Shown here: positions 37,547 to 37,813 of the stretch, piece after piece | How the letters are laid out: each line of letters starts with the position of its first letter | Position numbering within the stretch: position 1 is the first letter of the stretch | Assembly (NCBI GenBank): GCA_027452125.1 | Contig: DAIDGZ010000035.1 | Coordinates: forward strand, 1-37,813 | DNA from: Acidobacteriaceae bacterium | Lineage (GTDB): Bacteria > Acidobacteriota > Terriglobia > Terriglobales > Acidobacteriaceae | DNA: 37,813 bases | Reading direction: 5' to 3' | Notes under the pieces: model-generated | The model's database searches: none | What the model was told of the DNA's origin: nothing | What the model saw: only the letters and a program-made list of their open reading frames with translations | Position numbers and translations under genes: made by a program

Positions 37547-37813
37547 ATGGCAGCCACAGCTTCCCCGTTTTTTTCAATTGAAGAGTTTCTCGGTCGCGAG
37601 CGCCAGAAAGATCTGCTGCGCTTCTCCACCGCGGGCAGCGTAGACGACGGCAAGTCCACGCTCATCGGCCGGCTGCTCTATGACACGCAGTCGGTCTACG
37701 AAGATCAGGTGCGCGCCATTGAAGGCAAGGGCACCACGGCGCCCGGCCAGATCGACTTCGCGCTGCTCACCGATGGCCTCCGCGCCGAGCGCGAGCAGGG
37801 CATCACCATCGAC
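37547..37813 (+). CDS. cysN: Sulfate adenylyltransferase subunit 1 (truncated by window edge; CysN or CysNC)
   Basis: [54 protein letters not shown]...[16 protein letters not shown]. Confidence 0.93.
   Translation, partial: MAATASPFFSIEEFLGRERQKDLLRFSTAGSVDDGKSTLIGRLLYDTQSVYEDQVRAIEGKGTTAPGQIDFALLTDGLRAEREQGITID

Noticed and set aside
1-37813. CRISPR arrays, tRNA/rRNA genes, insertion sequences or prophage
   Set aside because: No regularly spaced repeats, tRNA-like cloverleaf, transposase or phage motifs were seen in the intergenic regions or ORFs.

Overview
GC-rich bacterial chromosomal window with Acidobacteriota-like gene content (inferred from Oar-like TonB receptor, alginate-export-type porin and heparinase II/III-type lyases; not verified by any search). 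The left ~9 kb is a nitrate-utilisation locus: a porin (cut by the window edge), a HemD-like/GAF/ANTAR fusion protein, a NasA/NapA-family molybdoenzyme, a DmsB-DmsC-type iron-sulfur/membrane-anchor fusion, a NarK-like MFS transporter and an unannotated 52-aa single-TM ORF. The rest is housekeeping and carbohydrate genes: PASTA protein, UPF0303 protein, two Tat-type sulfatases, SIS-domain protein, sugar porter, REC-Hpt protein and NarL-type regulator, large TonB-dependent receptor, threonine dehydratase-like enzyme, uppP, ftsK, GH43-like protein, two tandem heparinase II/III-like paralogs, rsmA, cysD and the start of cysN. The most notable signal is the HemD-GAF-ANTAR fusion next to a nitrate reductase whose divergent leaders carry several hairpins, including mutually exclusive ones. 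Together these suggest an ANTAR-controlled, quinol-linked nitrate module. No tRNA, rRNA, CRISPR array or transposon was recognised.
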